Shown in pieces: positions 16,289-24,830 of a stretch of 34,765 nucleotides of DNA (position 1 is its first letter; each line of letters starts with the position of its first letter). This DNA comes from Candidatus Omnitrophota bacterium (GTDB taxonomy: Bacteria; Omnitrophota; Omnitrophia; Omnitrophales; Aquincolibacteriaceae). Under the pieces are notes generated by a model that saw only the letters and a list, made by a program, of their open reading frames with translations, ran no database searches and was not told the origin of the DNA. The stretch is taken from the NCBI GenBank assembly GCA_903884815.1, contig CAISGE010000015.1, positions 86,958-121,722 on the forward strand, read 5' to 3'. Made by a program: the position numbers and the translations under genes.

Positions 16289-17311
16289 ATGCATTTGGAT
16301 CTGAATCTTATCTGGTATTTTTTAGTCGGGATCCTTCTAACCGGCTACGCGGTCCTCGACGGCTTCGATATGGGCGTCGGCGCGCTGCATCTCTTCACAC
16401 GGACAGACCGTGACCGGAGGATCATGCTGAATGCCATCGGGCCGGTGTGGGACGGGAATGAGGTGTGGCTGGTGACCGGCGGCGGCGCGCTTTTTGCGGC
16501 CTTCCCGGATGTGTACGCCACGGTGTTTTCCGGTTTTTATATGGCGTTCATGCTGCTTCTTTTCGCGCTGATCTTTCGCGCCGTGGCGATCGAGTTCCGG
16601 GGCAAAGAGCCCATGGGCTGGTGGCATCAGGTGTGGGATGTCTGCTTCAGCCTTTCAAGCGTTGTCTCAAGCCTTCTCATCGGCGTGGCGCTTGGGAATC
16701 TCATCTGGGGCGTGCCCATCGGAGCCGACAAGGAATTCCAGGGGAATTTTTTTACGCTGATCCATCCGTACAGCCTGGGGGTCGGCGTTCTCGTGCTGGC
16801 CGCGTTCATGATGCACGGCGCGATCTATGCGGCGATGAAAACCGAAGGCGAGTTGCATGAGCAGGCGCGGGGCTGGGTCCGGAATTCGATGATCTTTTTT
16901 GTCGCGGCTTATCTTGTGACCACGGTCGCGACACTCATTCATGTCCCGCGCATGTTCGCCGCATTTGGCCGATACCCGGCGCTATTTCTTCTCCCGCTCG
17001 TGAATGTGCTCGCCATCGCGAATATCCCGCGCGTTATGGCGAAGGGAAAAGATTTTCAGGCCTTTCTTTCTTCCTGCGTCTCGCTTTTTTCTTTGATGGC
17101 GATTTTTGGGATCGGGATGATGCCGGACCTGGTCTATTCCACGCTCGACCCGCAGTGGAGTCTCACGCTTTATAACGCGGCGTCTTCGCCCAAGACCCTC
17201 GGGATCATGCTTGTGATCGCCCTGATCGGTATGCCACTTGTGGTGGGCTATACCGTGAGCATCTACTGGATCTTCCGCGGCAAGGTCAAACTCGAGAATA
17301 CGAGTTACTAA
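16289..17311 (+). CDS. cydB: Cytochrome bd-type quinol oxidase subunit II
   Basis: The 340-residue product is a multi-span membrane protein with the CydB hallmarks GYAVLDGFDMGVG (about residues 19-31) and IGPVWDGNEVWLVTGGGALF (about 50-69). Further conserved features are a Trp/His pair at GWWHQVWD and an MMHGAIYAAMKTEGEL stretch. It pairs with CydA to form the heme-bearing oxidase, which supports respiration at low oxygen. It ends 26 bases before the convergent CBS gene, and no clear terminator was seen in that gap. Confidence 0.97.
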   Translation: MHLDLNLIWYFLVGILLTGYAVLDGFDMGVGALHLFTRTDRDRRIMLNAIGPVWDGNEVWLVTGGGALFAAFPDVYATVFSGFYMAFMLLLFALIFRAVAIEFRGKEPMGWWHQVWDVCFSLSSVVSSLLIGVALGNLIWGVPIGADKEFQGNFFTLIHPYSLGVGVLVLAAFMMHGAIYAAMKTEGELHEQARGWVRNSMIFFVAAYLVTTVATLIHVPRMFAAFGRYPALFLLPLVNVLAIANIPRVMAKGKDFQAFLSSCVSLFSLMAIFGIGMMPDLVYSTLDPQWSLTLYNAASSPKTLGIMLVIALIGMPLVVGYTVSIYWIFRGKVKLENTSY

Positions 17312-17337
17312 ACACGGCCTGCTGTTTCCCGGGATTC

Positions 17338-17757
17338 TTATTTCAGGAAATGGACGGCGAAGTGGAGGATGTCGATCGCGGTAATGATGCCGACGACTTT
17401 TCGCCCGTCGTCCACGATCGGAACGCAGCCGTATTTTTTATCCCACATGAGCGAGACCGCTTTTGAGACGGGATCTTTGGGGCTGAGGGCTTCAGGAATC
17501 CGCCGCATGACATCGGCCAGAACGTACGGTTTGAGGGCCGTCATATCGATCGGGTCGTCCTCGCTTAATCGGGACGGCAGGATCCTGTACAGGTCCCGCT
17601 GGGTGAAGAGCCCGGTCAGTCTTCCGCTGCGGTCCACGACCGGCAGATGCCGGATCCCGCGGGAGCGCATTTTTTCCTCGGCTTCAATAAGCGTCGCATC
17701 CTCGGTGATCGTGATCACTTTCGATTCCATCATTTCCTGGATCGGGACATTCAGCAT
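17338..17757 (-). CDS. Two-CBS-domain protein
   Basis: The 139-residue protein is a bare tandem of two CBS domains. The first (residues 1-60) has the pattern MMESKVITITEDATLIEAEE, then RGIRHLPVVDRSGRLTGLFT and QRDLYRIL. The second (residues 75-137) has VLADVMRRIP, DPVSKAVSLMWDKKYGCVPI and KVVGIITAIDIL. CBS pairs bind adenine nucleotides such as AMP, ATP or SAM and sense energy state; stand-alone versions usually regulate another protein. The start is supported by AAGGAG eight bases upstream. It converges on cydB and diverges from the S9 peptidase. Its partner is unknown. Confidence 0.92.
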   Translation of the reverse strand: MLNVPIQEMMESKVITITEDATLIEAEEKMRSRGIRHLPVVDRSGRLTGLFTQRDLYRILPSRLSEDDPIDMTALKPYVLADVMRRIPEALSPKDPVSKAVSLMWDKKYGCVPIVDDGRKVVGIITAIDILHFAVHFLK

Positions 17758-17825
17758 GGGCGTGGCTCCTTTTAAAAGATGGCTGAGACCTTAGAGATTA
17801 TCGTACAGCTTCAGAATATCTTGAT

Positions 17826-17849
17826 GGCGGAAGTCCGCCGAAATTTCGG
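17826..17849. promoter_or_regulatory. Palindromic pair between divergent CBS and S9 peptidase genes
   Basis: GGCGGA-AG-TCCGCC (17826-17839) is directly followed by the perfect 12-base palindrome CCGAAATTTCGG (17838-17849). Both lie midway between two divergent starts, a typical place for an operator. No regulator can be named. Confidence 0.25.
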
Positions 17850-17883
17850 GCCGAGTCTTTAAAATGCTGGTAGGATACCGCCT

Positions 17884-19803
17884 ATGATACGCTCTCCACT
17901 CACCCGAATGATCGTTGCGATGTTCACGGCGCTTTTGCTTGCCGGGACTCTTTTTGTCTTCCACCTTCAAGAGCGGACGCCTCTCATTCCTCGCGAAGTT
18001 CTCTTCAGCACGCCTGAAAGAAGCGATCCCAAGATCTCCCCCGACGGCTCACTTGTCGCGTATCTGGCGCCTTATGAGAAAGTCCTGAATGTCTGGATCT
18101 ATGACCTACGGGAAAAGACCTATCGCGTTCTTACCCAAGAAAAGGGCGGCGGGATCTCTTTTTTTACTTGGGCACCGGACGGGCACGCGATCCTTTTTCG
18201 CCAGGACCAGGGAGGCAAGACGGATGGGCATCTTCAAGAGATCGATCTCGCCGGCGGACCGGCAAAAGACTTGACGCCGTTTGAAGGCGTGCAGGCCCGA
18301 GTTCTCTCCGCGGACGGTCCGTCCCCGCACCAGATCCTGATCGAACTCAATAAGGAAGATCCCGCGCGCCACGATGTTTATCGGCTGGATCTCGAGACCG
18401 GTGCGATCGAACTTGTCGCGCGCAAGACCGGAAAGATCACGGATTGGATCCTGGACCCCCAGCGTCAGGTGCGCGGTGCCGTCGCGATAAGGCAAAGCGG
18501 CGGCTCGGGGGTGATCGTTCGCGACACGGAAAAGTCGGCCTGGAAGAAATGGCTCGCGTGGAATCTGGAAGACACCATGGCCGCCGCCGCGCTCGGGTTC
18601 TCGAAAAATGGAAAGGAAATTTTTCTGATCGATTCGCGGGGCGCAGATACCGCGCGTTTTGTCCGGAGGGATCTTAATACCGGCGTCGCGAAAATCCTTT
18701 TCTTTAATCCGGTTTATGATGTCAGCGAAGTGTCCTTGAACCCCGTCGATCACGAACCCGACATGGTCGCGGTTGTTGGCGAGCGGCAGACCTGGACCGG
18801 CCTGAACGACAATGTTCGTGCGGACCTTCGGAGGCTCCGGAAGATCCGGTCCGGGGACCTCTCGATCGTCAGCCGGAGTCGGGATGACCGTTTCTGGATC
18901 GTTTTATATAATAATGATGTAAGTCCTTTTAATTATTATGTTTATGATAGGAAAACAAAGGTCGCTGAGTTTCTTTTCGTCCACCGTCCGGCGCTTCTAA
19001 AGTACCGGCTTGCGCCGATGAGACCGGTGACAATCCCCTCACGGGATGGCCTGAAATTGCACGGTTATTTGACGTTTCCGGCCGAAAAAAAAGGCCCCTT
19101 CCCGATGGTCCTTTTAGTCCATGGCGGGCCGTGGACGCGGGATCGCTGGAGATTTGATCCGCTGGCTCAGTGGCTCGCGAATCGCGGGTACGCGTGCCTG
19201 CAGGTCAATTTTCGCGGATCCACGGGTTACGGAAAAAAATTTGTGACTGCGGGCAATAAAGAATGGGGACGGAAAATGCAGAATGATCTCACCGATGCTG
19301 TCACGTGGGCCATAAAGAGAGGGATCGCGGATCCCCGGCGCGTCGGGATCATGGGCGCCTCCTACGGCGGGTACGCCGCGTTGGCAGGAGCGGCCTTTAC
19401 CCCGGGACTTTTTAAATGCGCGGTCGATCAGTTCGGACCGAGTGACCTCGCGACTTTGATCCGCGCGATGCCGGCTTTCTGGGCCGATGAAAAAGCGGGT
19501 GCCCTGCGAAGGGTTGGCGATCCGGATACCGAATCCGAACTCCTGCGAGAACGGTCCCCGCTTTTTTCCGCAGATAAAGTGCGCATCCCTCTTCTGATCG
19601 CGCAGGGAGCTAATGACGCGCAAACCCCGCGCTCCGAATCCGACCGTATGGTCGAGGCGCTTCGCCAGAGAAAAATCGAATGTGAATACTGGGTATTTCC
19701 AGACGAGGGACACGGATTTTTGAAACCCGAAAGTCGTATGAAGTTTTATCGTGCCGTGGAAGCCTTCCTCTCCCGCCATCTCGGCGGGCGTCAGGAATCC
19801 TAG
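17884..19803 (+). CDS. S9-family (prolyl oligopeptidase-type) serine peptidase
   Basis: The 639-residue protein has an N-terminal membrane anchor or uncleaved signal (residues 9-27), a beta-propeller half (about 40-380, with TolB/WD-like segments such as SDPKISPDGSLVAYLAP), and a C-terminal alpha/beta-hydrolase half. The catalytic triad is visible: Ser493 in GASYGGYAAL, Asp578 in GANDAQTP and His610 in DEGHGF. The HGGPWTRDRW motif supplies the oxyanion hole. This is the acylaminoacyl-peptidase/dipeptidyl-peptidase-like group; it probably cleaves short peptides at the cell envelope. AGGA lies eight bases before the ATG. Within this GC-rich gene the 57 bases around 18901-18957 use strikingly AT-rich codons, although the protein there (YNNDVSPFNYYVYDRKT) is normal for the family. 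Confidence 0.93.
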   Translation: MIRSPLTRMIVAMFTALLLAGTLFVFHLQERTPLIPREVLFSTPERSDPKISPDGSLVAYLAPYEKVLNVWIYDLREKTYRVLTQEKGGGISFFTWAPDGHAILFRQDQGGKTDGHLQEIDLAGGPAKDLTPFEGVQARVLSADGPSPHQILIELNKEDPARHDVYRLDLETGAIELVARKTGKITDWILDPQRQVRGAVAIRQSGGSGVIVRDTEKSAWKKWLAWNLEDTMAAAALGFSKNGKEIFLIDSRGADTARFVRRDLNTGVAKILFFNPVYDVSEVSLNPVDHEPDMVAVVGERQTWTGLNDNVRADLRRLRKIRSGDLSIVSRSRDDRFWIVLYNNDVSPFNYYVYDRKTKVAEFLFVHRPALLKYRLAPMRPVTIPSRDGLKLHGYLTFPAEKKGPFPMVLLVHGGPWTRDRWRFDPLAQWLANRGYACLQVNFRGSTGYGKKFVTAGNKEWGRKMQNDLTDAVTWAIKRGIADPRRVGIMGASYGGYAALAGAAFTPGLFKCAVDQFGPSDLATLIRAMPAFWADEKAGALRRVGDPDTESELLRERSPLFSADKVRIPLLIAQGANDAQTPRSESDRMVEALRQRKIECEYWVFPDEGHGFLKPESRMKFYRAVEAFLSRHLGGRQES

Positions 19804-19808
19804 AAATT

Positions 19809-19847
19809 CCAAAACCCTTCTGATTCCCGGTATCAGAGGTGGTTTGG
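19809..19847 (+). terminator. Long imperfect hairpin just after the S9 peptidase gene
   Basis: Two 16-base arms, CCAAAACCCTTCTGAT and ATCAGAGGTGGTTTGG, pair with two mismatches and one G-U pair around TCCCGGT. The hairpin starts six bases after the stop. There is no T-tract downstream, so it may act as an mRNA 3' end stabiliser or a weak terminator. Confidence 0.4.
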
Positions 19848-19877
19848 GCCCCAAAATAAAATCATCTCTCCGCTAAA

Positions 19878-19971
19878 TGATTTAAGGCCACCTGCCGAAA
19901 CACTACGTAGCCCAACTAAGGCGCTAAAGCCCATGGGAGGGCTGTCTTCGGAATGTCCGGCTTTAAAGGAG
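19878..19971 (+). promoter_or_regulatory. Structured 5' leader of the secretion operon, riboswitch-like
   Basis: Two mutually exclusive pairings are visible. AGCCC (19928-19932) can pair with GGGCT (19939-19943). Alternatively TAAAGCC (19925-19931) pairs perfectly with GGCTTTA (19959-19965), which touches the AAGGAG ribosome binding site (19966-19971) of the ATPase gene at 19978. Such competition next to a Shine-Dalgarno site is what a riboswitch or attenuator would use. The CGCTAAAGCC core recalls the CGCAAAGCC of c-di-GMP-I (GEMM) riboswitches, but the canonical GAAA-capped hairpin is not evident, so no class is assigned. Confidence 0.3.
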
Positions 19972-19977
19972 ATGTGA

Positions 19978-20853
19978 ATGAGTTATTACAAAATTCTCGG
20001 ATTCGAAAAAGAACCCTTTTCGACAAGTCCGGACCCTGAGTTTCTCTATCTGGCCCAGGGGCATCAAGCGACTATGACGAACGTCTTGATCGAGCTCCGG
20101 CTTCGGCGCGGCCTCTCGGTTGTCTTAGGCGACGTCGGGACCGGGAAGACCACGCTCTCTCGCAAGCTCATTCAAGCCCTTCGCGAGCGGGGCGACTTTA
20201 TTGTGCACTATGTGCTGGATCCTTGTTTTGAGACCGAGTATGAATTCCTTTATTCTCTGGTCCGGAATTTTTCTATCAATATGGATTCTTATGGTGGGGC
20301 CGGCCCCGAGGGCGGCCGCGCGAGCGTGCTCGATCTTAAGGAGGCTGTGGAGAAATTCCTTTATGAAAAAACGGTGATCGGCAACAAAACCGTGGTGCTG
20401 ATCGTGGACGAAGCGCAGAAGCTGAGCGATTCAGCCATGGAAATGCTGCGCACGATCCTGAATTACGAGACCAATGACACCAAACTCCTGCAGTTAGTGC
20501 TTTTCGGGCAGCTGGAGCTTCACGCCAAGATCACCAAGATCCCGAATTTTATGGACCGGATCAGTTTTAAATACACCTTAAACCCCCTGAGCTTGAGCGA
20601 AACGCGCGAGATGATCCAGTTCCGCATCAAGCAGGCGAACTATTGCTCCAACGCCCGGTTGTTCCAGGAGGATGCCATTGAGATGATCCACAAGATCTCG
20701 CAGGGGTATCCCCGGAAGATCACCATGCTTTGCCATCGCGCGCTCAAGCAGCTTGTGATGAAACGGAAATGGGCCGTGGATGAGGAAGTTGTGGGGGAGA
20801 TCGTCTCTGAGGATATGCGTGCGGGATGGCTGACTCCAACGACCCATCATTAA
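19978..20853 (+). CDS. ExeA/GspA-like AAA ATPase of a secretin-based system
   Basis: The 291-residue ATPase opens with MSYYKILGFEKEPFSTSPDP, the usual start of the ExeA/GspA/MshM family. It has Walker A GDVGTGKTTL (residues 51-60), Walker B VVLIVDEAQ (139-147), and a later FMDRISFKYTLNPLS segment with Arg residues placed like sensor/arginine fingers. ExeA with its partner ExeB helps the GspD secretin assemble across the peptidoglycan. Here no peptidoglycan-binding domain follows the AAA module, so it resembles the shorter MshM-like form. It overlaps the next gene by 28 bases and begins a four-gene unit that includes a secretin, which fits the role. Confidence 0.88.
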   Translation: MSYYKILGFEKEPFSTSPDPEFLYLAQGHQATMTNVLIELRLRRGLSVVLGDVGTGKTTLSRKLIQALRERGDFIVHYVLDPCFETEYEFLYSLVRNFSINMDSYGGAGPEGGRASVLDLKEAVEKFLYEKTVIGNKTVVLIVDEAQKLSDSAMEMLRTILNYETNDTKLLQLVLFGQLELHAKITKIPNFMDRISFKYTLNPLSLSETREMIQFRIKQANYCSNARLFQEDAIEMIHKISQGYPRKITMLCHRALKQLVMKRKWAVDEEVVGEIVSEDMRAGWLTPTTHH

Positions 20854-21515
20854 CGCCGGAAAAGCGGCTCCTCGAGCTGATCGAGGAACCGGACACCTAT
20901 AAAAAGGAGTCTGCGCCGGCCAAAAAGAGGAAGAGCCTCAAGGAGCTTTTTTCCTTCGCGGCCTTCCGGGGGAAGTTCGCGAATTTCAAAGGGCAAAGCG
21001 ACGCTTTTCTCAAGAAGAAAAAGAAAACCTTCGGGATCCGGGAACTCAATAAGATCCTGAAATTCATCGTCGGGGGGATGGTGCTCTTCTTCGGGGTGAG
21101 TCTGCTACTGGACCTTTCGAGCCTGAAGCAAGATTTTTCGAAATCGGTGACGGTGCAGGAAGGTCAGATGATCGAAGAGGAACCGATCAAAGATGCCGCG
21201 GCGGAGCGCACCGCGGTGGAGCAGTGGGACCTTGGAAAATTGTTCATGCCTTACGGCAAGCGCCAGGAAGAAGCCGATAAGATCAAGAAAGAGCAGTCGT
21301 CGCGGCTCGATGAAATGACGAAAAAGCTGAAGCTAACGGGGATTTCTTACAATCCCGCCGAGCCTCAGAGCGCTTTTTGCATGATCGAGGATGTGGAAAA
21401 AAATATCACGACCTTTCTTCGCGTCGGCGATCCTATCGGATTGCTGAAGGTCGGGAAGATCAACGAGGACTTTGTGGTCCTGGAGCAGGGTAATGAAACC
21501 GTCGAAATCCGATAA
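20826..21515 (+). CDS. GspC-like inner-membrane protein linked to the secretin
   Basis: The 229-residue protein has a Lys-rich cytoplasmic N-terminal region (residues 1-75), one membrane span (about 77-97, ILKFIVGGMVLFFGVSLLL) and a periplasmic part. The final 65 residues, beginning KLKLTGISYNPAEPQSAFCM and ending DFVVLEQGNETVEI, look like the HR domain of GspC or PilP: a small beta-domain that contacts the secretin N0 domain. There is no PDZ domain. The gene overlaps the ATPase gene upstream by 28 bases and the secretin gene downstream by 23. Assignment rests on topology, the C-terminal pattern and context. Confidence 0.7.
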   Translation: MADSNDPSLTPEKRLLELIEEPDTYKKESAPAKKRKSLKELFSFAAFRGKFANFKGQSDAFLKKKKKTFGIRELNKILKFIVGGMVLFFGVSLLLDLSSLKQDFSKSVTVQEGQMIEEEPIKDAAAERTAVEQWDLGKLFMPYGKRQEEADKIKKEQSSRLDEMTKKLKLTGISYNPAEPQSAFCMIEDVEKNITTFLRVGDPIGLLKVGKINEDFVVLEQGNETVEIR

Positions 21516-23322
21516 AAAATCGGGAGTCCGGGCAAGCCGTTTCGCCTGCTGTCTGATGGCGATCGCGATGGTCTTTTTCGGCGTGCCTTTGGGCGTTGCC
21601 GAAACGCCGCCAGTGCCTGCCAAACCGCCAGCCAAGCTGTCCGCATTTCCGGCGCCTAATTTGGCGCAACCTCAATCGCCAAAAGGATTTGAGGCGGGCA
21701 TGGAAAAGACGATATTCCTTGATCTGCGCGATATCAACGTCATCGATGTTTTTAAATTTATCGCCGTTCAGGGCAGCCTTAATATTGTCACAAGTAAGAA
21801 TGTTCAGGGGCGCTCGACACTTCTCCTAAAAGATGTGAAGATCAAGGACGCACTCGACATTCTGGCCATCTCCAACCAGCTGGCCTACGAGGTCCGCAAC
21901 AATATTCTCTACATCATGACGGAGGATGAATACGCCCAGACGCACGGCAAGAATTTCAACGATAAGAAAAAGATCATGATCCGTACACTCAAGACCGCGA
22001 AGCCCAGCTACGCCATGGCCGCGCTCCAGGGTGTCCAGAGTTCCATCGGCAAGGTGATTATCGATGAGGACACCGGCACCATCGTGATGATCGATATTCC
22101 GGAAAAATTGATGGAGATGAACGGCATTCTCGACAAGGTCGAGCTCAACCTCAAGACCACGGTGATCAAACTCCAATTCGCGAAAGCCGACGATGTGGCC
22201 GCGCAACTCAAGCCCCAGATCGAAGGCAAAGGGGTGGGCTCCGTCCTCGCGGACGCGCGCTCAAACCAGATCTTTCTTACTGCGTATCCCGACCGCCTCG
22301 ATGATGCCGTTAAAATGGTGCGCGCCCTCGACAAACAGACCAAAGCCGTGCTGATAGAAGCGCGCATTTTACAGCTGACGCTTAACCCCTCCTTTCAATT
22401 CGGGATCGACTGGGAAAAGGCATTTCCGGCCAACGGCAAGGATGTGACGATCGACAATAATTTCAACTATGTCAATCCGGTGAAGGACCCGACCACCGGA
22501 CGGCTCGTGATCCCTGACTTCGGAAAGTTTTCCGTCGGCCAGGCGGGCGACAACTTTATTATGAACATTAAGGCGATGAAAGAGGTGGCGAACACGAAGG
22601 TGCTTGCCAACCCGCGCCTCATGATCCTCGACCGTCAGGAAGCCAAGATCAATATAGGCCAGAGAATCCCTTATGTTGTGTCGACCACGACCGCTACTTC
22701 CGGTACGGAGGTCGGTATCAGCCAGGACGTGCGATTTATCGACGTAGGCATCATTCTTGCGGTTTCACCCATCATCAACGACGACGGCTACGTGACGATG
22801 AAGATCCGGCCCGAGATCTCGAGCCAGACCGGAGAAGTGACCGCGGCCGTGACGGCCCTTATTTCCAACAAGATCCCCAAAGTGACCAGCACCTATGTGG
22901 AGTCGACCGTAATCGTCCGCGACGGCGTTTCCGCCATTTTGGGCGGCATGATCCGTGATGAGATGAGCGAAACCAACAAAGGCGTTCCCTATCTGATGGA
23001 TATTCCCTTGATCGGCAATGCGTTCAAGAGCCGGGACGAATCGATTACAAAGACCGAGATCGTGATCGTTATTACGCCGCATATCGTGGACGGAAGCAAG
23101 GATACGCTCGACCAGCCAATGGCGATCAAGGGGAAAACTACCGGCAATATCCGTTCCGCGAGCTTTCACGAAAGCACGTTAGACCCGCCCCCTTCCGTTT
23201 CGCATGAGGCGCTCGCGGCCGCGGCGGCTCAGGTGGCCGATCAAGAGGCGGCAGGGCCCGCGCCCAACAGTCTCTCAGGGTTTTTCCAGAAACTTTCGCC
23301 TATTAAGAAAGGGAAAGCGTGA
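21493..23322 (+). CDS. Secretin of the GspD/PilQ family
   Basis: The 609-residue protein forms a multimeric outer-membrane channel for type II secretion or type IV pili. The start at 21493 has GGAG seven bases upstream and is preferred over an in-frame ATG at 21472. A signal peptide covers residues 1-36, followed by a Pro/Ala-rich linker. About residues 70-146 form an N0/STN-like domain (TIFLDLRDINVIDVFKFIAV, then DALDILAISNQLAYEV). A second N-domain follows around TTVIKLQFAKADDVAAQL. The secretin core begins near TKVLANPRLMILDRQEAKI and carries the signatures VESTVIVRDGVSAILGGMI, GVPYLMDIPLIGNAFKS and KTEIVIVITPHIV. The tail is Ala/Pro-rich. No GspE/F-type motor genes are adjacent, so the machine must use components encoded elsewhere. 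Confidence 0.93.
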   Translation: MKPSKSDKKSGVRASRFACCLMAIAMVFFGVPLGVAETPPVPAKPPAKLSAFPAPNLAQPQSPKGFEAGMEKTIFLDLRDINVIDVFKFIAVQGSLNIVTSKNVQGRSTLLLKDVKIKDALDILAISNQLAYEVRNNILYIMTEDEYAQTHGKNFNDKKKIMIRTLKTAKPSYAMAALQGVQSSIGKVIIDEDTGTIVMIDIPEKLMEMNGILDKVELNLKTTVIKLQFAKADDVAAQLKPQIEGKGVGSVLADARSNQIFLTAYPDRLDDAVKMVRALDKQTKAVLIEARILQLTLNPSFQFGIDWEKAFPANGKDVTIDNNFNYVNPVKDPTTGRLVIPDFGKFSVGQAGDNFIMNIKAMKEVANTKVLANPRLMILDRQEAKINIGQRIPYVVSTTTATSGTEVGISQDVRFIDVGIILAVSPIINDDGYVTMKIRPEISSQTGEVTAAVTALISNKIPKVTSTYVESTVIVRDGVSAILGGMIRDEMSETNKGVPYLMDIPLIGNAFKSRDESITKTEIVIVITPHIVDGSKDTLDQPMAIKGKTTGNIRSASFHESTLDPPPSVSHEALAAAAAQVADQEAAGPAPNSLSGFFQKLSPIKKGKA

Positions 23323-24413
23323 AGTCTTTGATCTCAAATCTCAAATTTCAAATTCCGAGTTGCGACGCACAAAGGGCAAAGAACGAGGGGCACAGCGTCG
23401 AGAGATGTTGCCTTCGGTTTGCGCGTACAGGAATTTTTTCTTTTTTTATTTTCGGTCTCATTTTCAGCGGCGCGGCCACACTTTATGCTGCGGCCAAAAT
23501 GCCGGGAAAGTCCTCCGGGAAATCCCAGAATATTTCTTCGGAGAATAATCCCGCCGACAGTGCGTCGATGCCAGAGACATTTACGGGAGATTCGAAAAAA
23601 GCCACGGCCGCTCCGGCGCCTCCGACCGGGGCCGACTCCGAGAAATTGCTTTATACGCTGAACGAAACACTCTCGGAGAATCGCAAGATCCGTGAAAGCA
23701 TGCGCGATCTTCAAAGCGCATTTGAGAAAATAGCGATCGAAAAAAGTGATCTCCTCGACCAGGTTAAAAAAGTTGAGAAATTGGCCATTCAGCGAAATAA
23801 AGACGCGGGGCGCCAGGTCGATGAGTTGACAGCCCAGCTTGAGCAATCGAAGCGGGACATGGCAAAGCTCGAGGGCGACAACACGGCCTCTGTCGCGCAG
23901 AAAATGGAGCTTGAGAAAAAACTCGAGGCTTTGAGCGCTGAGCAGGCGAAGTCGCGGGAGGTGTTGAAGAAGGCTATCCTCACACCCGAGCGCGATCAGA
24001 TCGTGGCGCGGATGAACCAGAACGACGCGGCGGTCGAGACCGCGGTAACGCAGATCGCCGCGATGAACGGGCAGAATATCGCGCTCAAAGAACAGGTCAT
24101 TCAATCCTATTTCGACCTCGGGAATATGTACTACGACCTGGGCCGTTACGAGGAAGCTGTCGCGCAGTATCTCCATGTCCTCGAGTGGAATCCCTATCAT
24201 GCCTGGGCGCATCACAATCTGGCCGTGATCTATGACTATCATTTTCACCGGATCCGTGACGCATTGGTGGAATACAAGGCCTACATGAATGTGAGGCTCG
24301 CCAGCGAAGAAGCGAATGAAGTGCGCATCCGGATCTGGGACCTTGAGGGGCTCACCCAGCTTCAACCTGCCACGCCCCTCGAGAAGGATTTCAAAGAGTC
24401 CCGCAAGATTTAG
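23319..24413 (+). CDS. Coiled-coil and TPR protein of the secretin operon
   Basis: The GTG start overlaps the secretin stop by four bases (GTGA). The 364-residue protein has a delayed signal peptide (about residues 36-58, TGIFSFFIFGLIFSGAATLY), a low-complexity Ser/Ala/Pro stretch, a long coiled coil (about 110-245, rich in Glu/Lys/Gln) and a TPR pair (about 255-335, SYFDLGNMYYDLGRYEEAVA and HNLAVIYDYHFHRIRDALVE). Such proteins act as periplasmic scaffolds, comparable in role to secretin pilotins or TPR assembly factors. The first 30 codons come from a heptanucleotide tract (TCTCAAA-type units from about 23331), so the true start may be downstream of it. Confidence 0.75.
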   Translation: MKSLISNLKFQIPSCDAQRAKNEGHSVERCCLRFARTGIFSFFIFGLIFSGAATLYAAAKMPGKSSGKSQNISSENNPADSASMPETFTGDSKKATAAPAPPTGADSEKLLYTLNETLSENRKIRESMRDLQSAFEKIAIEKSDLLDQVKKVEKLAIQRNKDAGRQVDELTAQLEQSKRDMAKLEGDNTASVAQKMELEKKLEALSAEQAKSREVLKKAILTPERDQIVARMNQNDAAVETAVTQIAAMNGQNIALKEQVIQSYFDLGNMYYDLGRYEEAVAQYLHVLEWNPYHAWAHHNLAVIYDYHFHRIRDALVEYKAYMNVRLASEEANEVRIRIWDLEGLTQLQPATPLEKDFKESRKI

Positions 24414-24732
24414 CGCTAAAATTCGTAGCGCGAATACCGGAATTCGTAACAAATCCGAAAATCAAATCATGGAATACCCGCACTGATTTTTTAAATTGAC
24501 CTATTGGAATTTTACAATTCGAGTTTGTCCCGGAATCCGGATTTCGTACTTTCCCCGTTTTATCAATGTTCCCTCGATTCACCGCTCGTTCTCTCGCCGT
24601 GTCCTCAACTCCGGGAATTGTTTTTTTTGAGCCAATTCCCGTGATAAGAAGGTTGGGGAGCGGGCCGATTCCCGCTCTCTAGGCGGTCCATCAAGAAATA
24701 GTAAGAAATAGCCTCCCCTTGCGCAAAAAAGT

Positions 24733-24770
24733 GGCCAAAAAAAAGTGCAAAAAGGGCCCCTTTTTTGGCC
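24733..24770. terminator. Inverted repeat with A- and T-runs, candidate bidirectional terminator
   Basis: The arms GGCCAAAAAA and TTTTTTGGCC are perfect complements separated by 18 bases. They also contain a GGGCCC palindrome followed by six T at 24761-24766, which gives a short secondary hairpin with a T-tail. It lies about 320 bases after the last secretion gene and ahead of the promoter candidate at 24822. Confidence 0.45.
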
Positions 24771-24821
24771 TAAATTATTTTTAATTTTCTCCTATTCCGG
24801 TATAGGAAAAATGCCGATGTA

Positions 24822-24830
24822 TGATATACT
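24822..24830 (+). promoter_or_regulatory. Extended -10 promoter element for the SUMF1-like genes
   Basis: TGATATACT is an extended -10 match (TG, one base, TATACT with five of six consensus positions). No good -35 is seen at the usual distance, which is tolerated for extended -10 promoters. Transcription from here would give a leader of about 170 bases before the ATG at 25008. Confidence 0.4.

Noticed and set aside
19878..19971. Firm call of a c-di-GMP-I riboswitch
   Set aside because: Only the CGCTAAAGCC-like core is similar; the GAAA-capped stem and the rest of the consensus could not be fitted by eye.
23334..24452. 372-codon minus-strand open frame opposite the coiled-coil TPR gene
   Set aside because: The plus-strand frame overlaps the secretin stop by four bases and encodes a clear signal peptide, coiled coil and TPRs; the minus frame has none of these.
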